Part shown: piece by piece, positions 38,720 through 39,972 of the stretch
Position numbering within the stretch: the stretch's first letter is position 1
Layout of the letters: every line of letters starts with the position of its first letter
From: a virus
DNA length: 39,972 bases
Direction: 5' to 3' (one strand)
IMG/VR virus record: IMGVR_UViG_3300033064_002906
Span: 1 to 39,972 of that record
Notes under the pieces: generated by a model
The model's database searches: none
The model's input: the letters and a program-made list of their open reading frames with translations, nothing else
Told to the model about the DNA's origin: nothing
Made by a program: the position numbers and the translations under genes

Positions 38720-38838
38720 GGTGAAGGTTTCAGGTTACCAAGTGGGCGGTTCGTGGTGAGCAAAAAGCAAGGTTCGCACTTACTTTTACCGCTTGGCTTC
38801 TTACGGCTCTTCACCGGTGCAATCCTGCTGCTCACCAC
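38720..38838 (-). ncRNA. Pseudoknotted leader RNA candidate
   Basis: Perfect complementary pairs: CTTCACC/GGTGAAG (38809-38815 with 38720-38726), ACCGCTTGG with CCAAG...CGGT (38788-38796 with 38738-38750, one bulge) nested inside, and GTGGTGAGCA/TGCTCACCAC (38753-38762 with 38829-38838), which crosses both. This is a pseudoknot of 7, 9 and 10 bp in a non-coding gap, ahead of the ribosome-site switch. No known class recognised. Confidence 0.5.
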
Positions 38839-38881
38839 TCCCCGCTAGTTGTGTTGATTTCAGGTTTCCTTCCAACAGGGT

Positions 38882-39160
38882 CTACTTGTCGTTCTCCCAC
38901 GCCTCTTGGAGCTGGACTATGGCGTTCGATGTCCGTTTCTCCGACAGGGCCAAAGACCCATACAAGGCCGGAAGGGTGAATGTGTCTTTGCCGTGATGAC
39001 CATGAATTTCTAGGTATCCATCCAAGGCTTCCCGAAGTTTGAGCGTCGCATCAAGATCCATTTTGGCCCTTGCGATCTCGCTTTCGTAGTCCCTTTTGCA
39101 ACGCTCAAGGGTTTTGGGTCCGTCTGAATATCCACCCCCACTATCTTCAAATACTCCCAT
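38882..39160 (-). CDS. Helical protein, 92 aa
   Basis: AAAGGAGGT precedes the ATG. Charged, helical (CKRDYESEIARAKMDLDATL); HGHHGKD may bind metal. Followed by the 220-nt structured gap. Unassigned. Confidence 0.6.
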   Translation of the reverse strand: MGVFEDSGGGYSDGPKTLERCKRDYESEIARAKMDLDATLKLREALDGYLEIHGHHGKDTFTLPALYGSLALSEKRTSNAIVQLQEAWENDK

Positions 39161-39383
39161 GATCTACCTCCTTTCCTGAATTTGTCGGCCATTCACCTCT
39201 CGGTGGCCCGTTTGCCTTCAGGCCGGCCTTCATGTTGCCTTTTGGCTCATCATATGAGTCTGCCTGGCTAGGCGGTATAAAGGTGCCCTCAGAACCCACC
39301 GGACCGTCAGCTAAAAGCCGTTGGAGGGTCGGGAGTGAGGGCGTAATGCCTCTGTGAAGATACTTTGGGAATGGTTCAATCAT
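39147..39383 (-). CDS. Proline-rich protein, 78 aa
   Basis: ATG at 39383 overlaps the end of the preceding gene; a GTG 6 nt upstream is an alternative. Rich in proline and glycine (SEGTFIPPSQADSYDEPKG), probably flexible. Unassigned. Confidence 0.5.
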   Translation of the reverse strand: MIEPFPKYLHRGITPSLPTLQRLLADGPVGSEGTFIPPSQADSYDEPKGNMKAGLKANGPPRGEWPTNSGKEVDHGSI

Positions 39384-39591
39384 AACCACATCCCGTTAGG
39401 TCTATTCCGTTTAATGTGTCACTAAGCCAATCCCGCATCCATTCTTCATTGTTGCTCCATGCCTGTCGGAATGTTAGCCTGCCTGCATTGATGTCCTCAA
39501 CGTACATGAATTCAAATCCCGTTCCCCTTTCAAACTCATTAATTGCCGAACGCTGTTTCCCGTTGAGCCTGTCAGTCTGTTTCGTTGCCAT
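39376..39591 (-). CDS. Hypothetical protein, 71 aa
   Basis: NGKQRSAINEFERGTGFEF, then GRLTFRQAWSNNEEWMRDWL, a compact helical protein. Weak ribosome site; the start could be the GTG 3 nt upstream. Unassigned. Confidence 0.5.
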   Translation of the reverse strand: MATKQTDRLNGKQRSAINEFERGTGFEFMYVEDINAGRLTFRQAWSNNEEWMRDWLSDTLNGIDLTGCGYD

Positions 39592-39631
39592 CACTCAATC
39601 ACCCGAATTCTCCCCTGAGCGTCCAGGGGGT

Positions 39632-39739
39632 TCAATAAGCAATGTCGTCTCTCCGCTTCCGGTCACGCCGCTCAAGCAGCCATCCGATGATGCAGGCCAC
39701 CAGAAAAGCACCGCCGAATATCACTATCAGGGTTTTCAT
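39632..39739 (-). CDS. Tiny membrane protein, 35 aa
   Basis: AGGAGG precedes the ATG. One membrane segment (LIVIFGGAFLVACIIGWLL) followed by ERRDRKRRDD, so inserted with a basic cytoplasmic tail. Function unknown. Confidence 0.5.
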   Translation of the reverse strand: MKTLIVIFGGAFLVACIIGWLLERRDRKRRDDIAY

Positions 39740-39754
39740 GCTTTCCTCCTGCCC

Positions 39755-39972
39755 CTATTCGCTAAGATATCTAGCTACCATCGCAGTAAGCCGACGATTG
39801 AATTTAGATAACGCCGCAGCCCACGCCGCATCCCTCGCCGCAACACTCGCCGCAGCCGTTTCCTCGACTGTTGCCTCTCCTCGCACAAGGCGGCGGTTGG
39901 TTTCAATGCAATTTCGCGGGCGGTTATCGCCGGGATAATCTTGCTCGTAGATTATCAGTGATTGCTCTGCGA
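39755..39972 (-). CDS. Alanine-rich protein, 5' end cut by the window
   Basis: The last 72 codons of a minus-strand gene that runs off the right edge. YPGDNRPRNCIETNRRLVRG, then an alanine/arginine run (TAAASVAARDAAWAAALSKF), follows the YP-D-RPR-x-AIE and alanine-rich helix pattern of a common phage and bacterial protein type. If position 1 joined to 39972, the frame would stay open across the join but finds no ATG, so closure is not shown. Confidence 0.6.
   Translation of the reverse strand, partial: AEQSLIIYEQDYPGDNRPRNCIETNRRLVRGEATVEETAAASVAARDAAWAAALSKFNRRLTAMVARYLSE

Noticed and set aside
1-39972. Proof of a circular genome or terminal repeats
   Set aside because: The first and last bases show no direct repeat, and the gene crossing the hypothetical join lacks a start, so completeness stays open.

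Overview
The window looks like most or all of the genome of a tailed, short-tailed (podovirus-type) phage of a Gram-negative host. Evidence: a complete packaging and head module whose order and protein types match Bordetella phage BPP-1-like podoviruses (P22 gp3-type small terminase, GpA-type large terminase, head-tail connector, Bbp19-like protein, scaffold, coat, Bbp16-like cement protein, tail tubular proteins A and B, three ejection proteins), plus a spanin pair with an outer-membrane lipobox. No integrase, DNA polymerase or reverse transcriptase is visible. The host cannot be named from sequence alone. The two ends are not identical and a minus-strand gene runs off the right end, so closure cannot be shown.

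Layout. 1-1467 (minus): four early genes including an ArdC-type antirestriction protein that lacks its peptidase core. 1468-2072: divergent regulatory region. 2073-7403 (plus): small early genes, a winged-helix protein, terminase small subunit, a patchwork of tiny ORFs joined by repeated ribosome-binding cassettes, a broken second terminase fragment, then the working large terminase. 7414-7923 (minus): GIY-YIG-like gene with its own promoter. 7991-8916 (plus): a possible RAMP-like protein followed directly by a striking non-coding array. 9007-27426 (plus): head, tail, ejection and fibre genes. 27522-28118: HNH homing endonuclease. 28115-30767: lysis region (M15 endolysin, holin candidates, nested spanins) and small zinc-ribbon proteins. 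30777-30822: bidirectional terminator. 31042-31458: three tiny plus-strand ORFs. 31507-39972 (minus): early genes, with a recombination set (Rad52-like annealing protein, YqaJ exonuclease, NinB-like protein) and a Cro/CI-type regulator, nearly all coupled by 4-nt overlaps.

The most unusual item is the 314-bp array at 8603-8916. A G-T (sometimes G-C) step recurs every 5 bp, with a 6-bp step inserted about every 25 bp, so the array keeps an average of 5.2 bp, half a B-DNA turn, for 60 steps. It starts at the stop codon of a 203-residue protein with a RAMP-like glycine-rich C-terminus, which suggests a protein-plus-array cassette. A second candidate is the 220-nt leader of the minus-strand gene at 38658: it can form a pseudoknot and two mutually exclusive hairpins, one of which would hide the ribosome-binding site, as a riboswitch would. 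Other oddities are signal peptides on virion proteins, a LamG domain nested in another LamG domain inside tail tubular protein B, and duplicated ribosome-binding cassettes between tiny genes.
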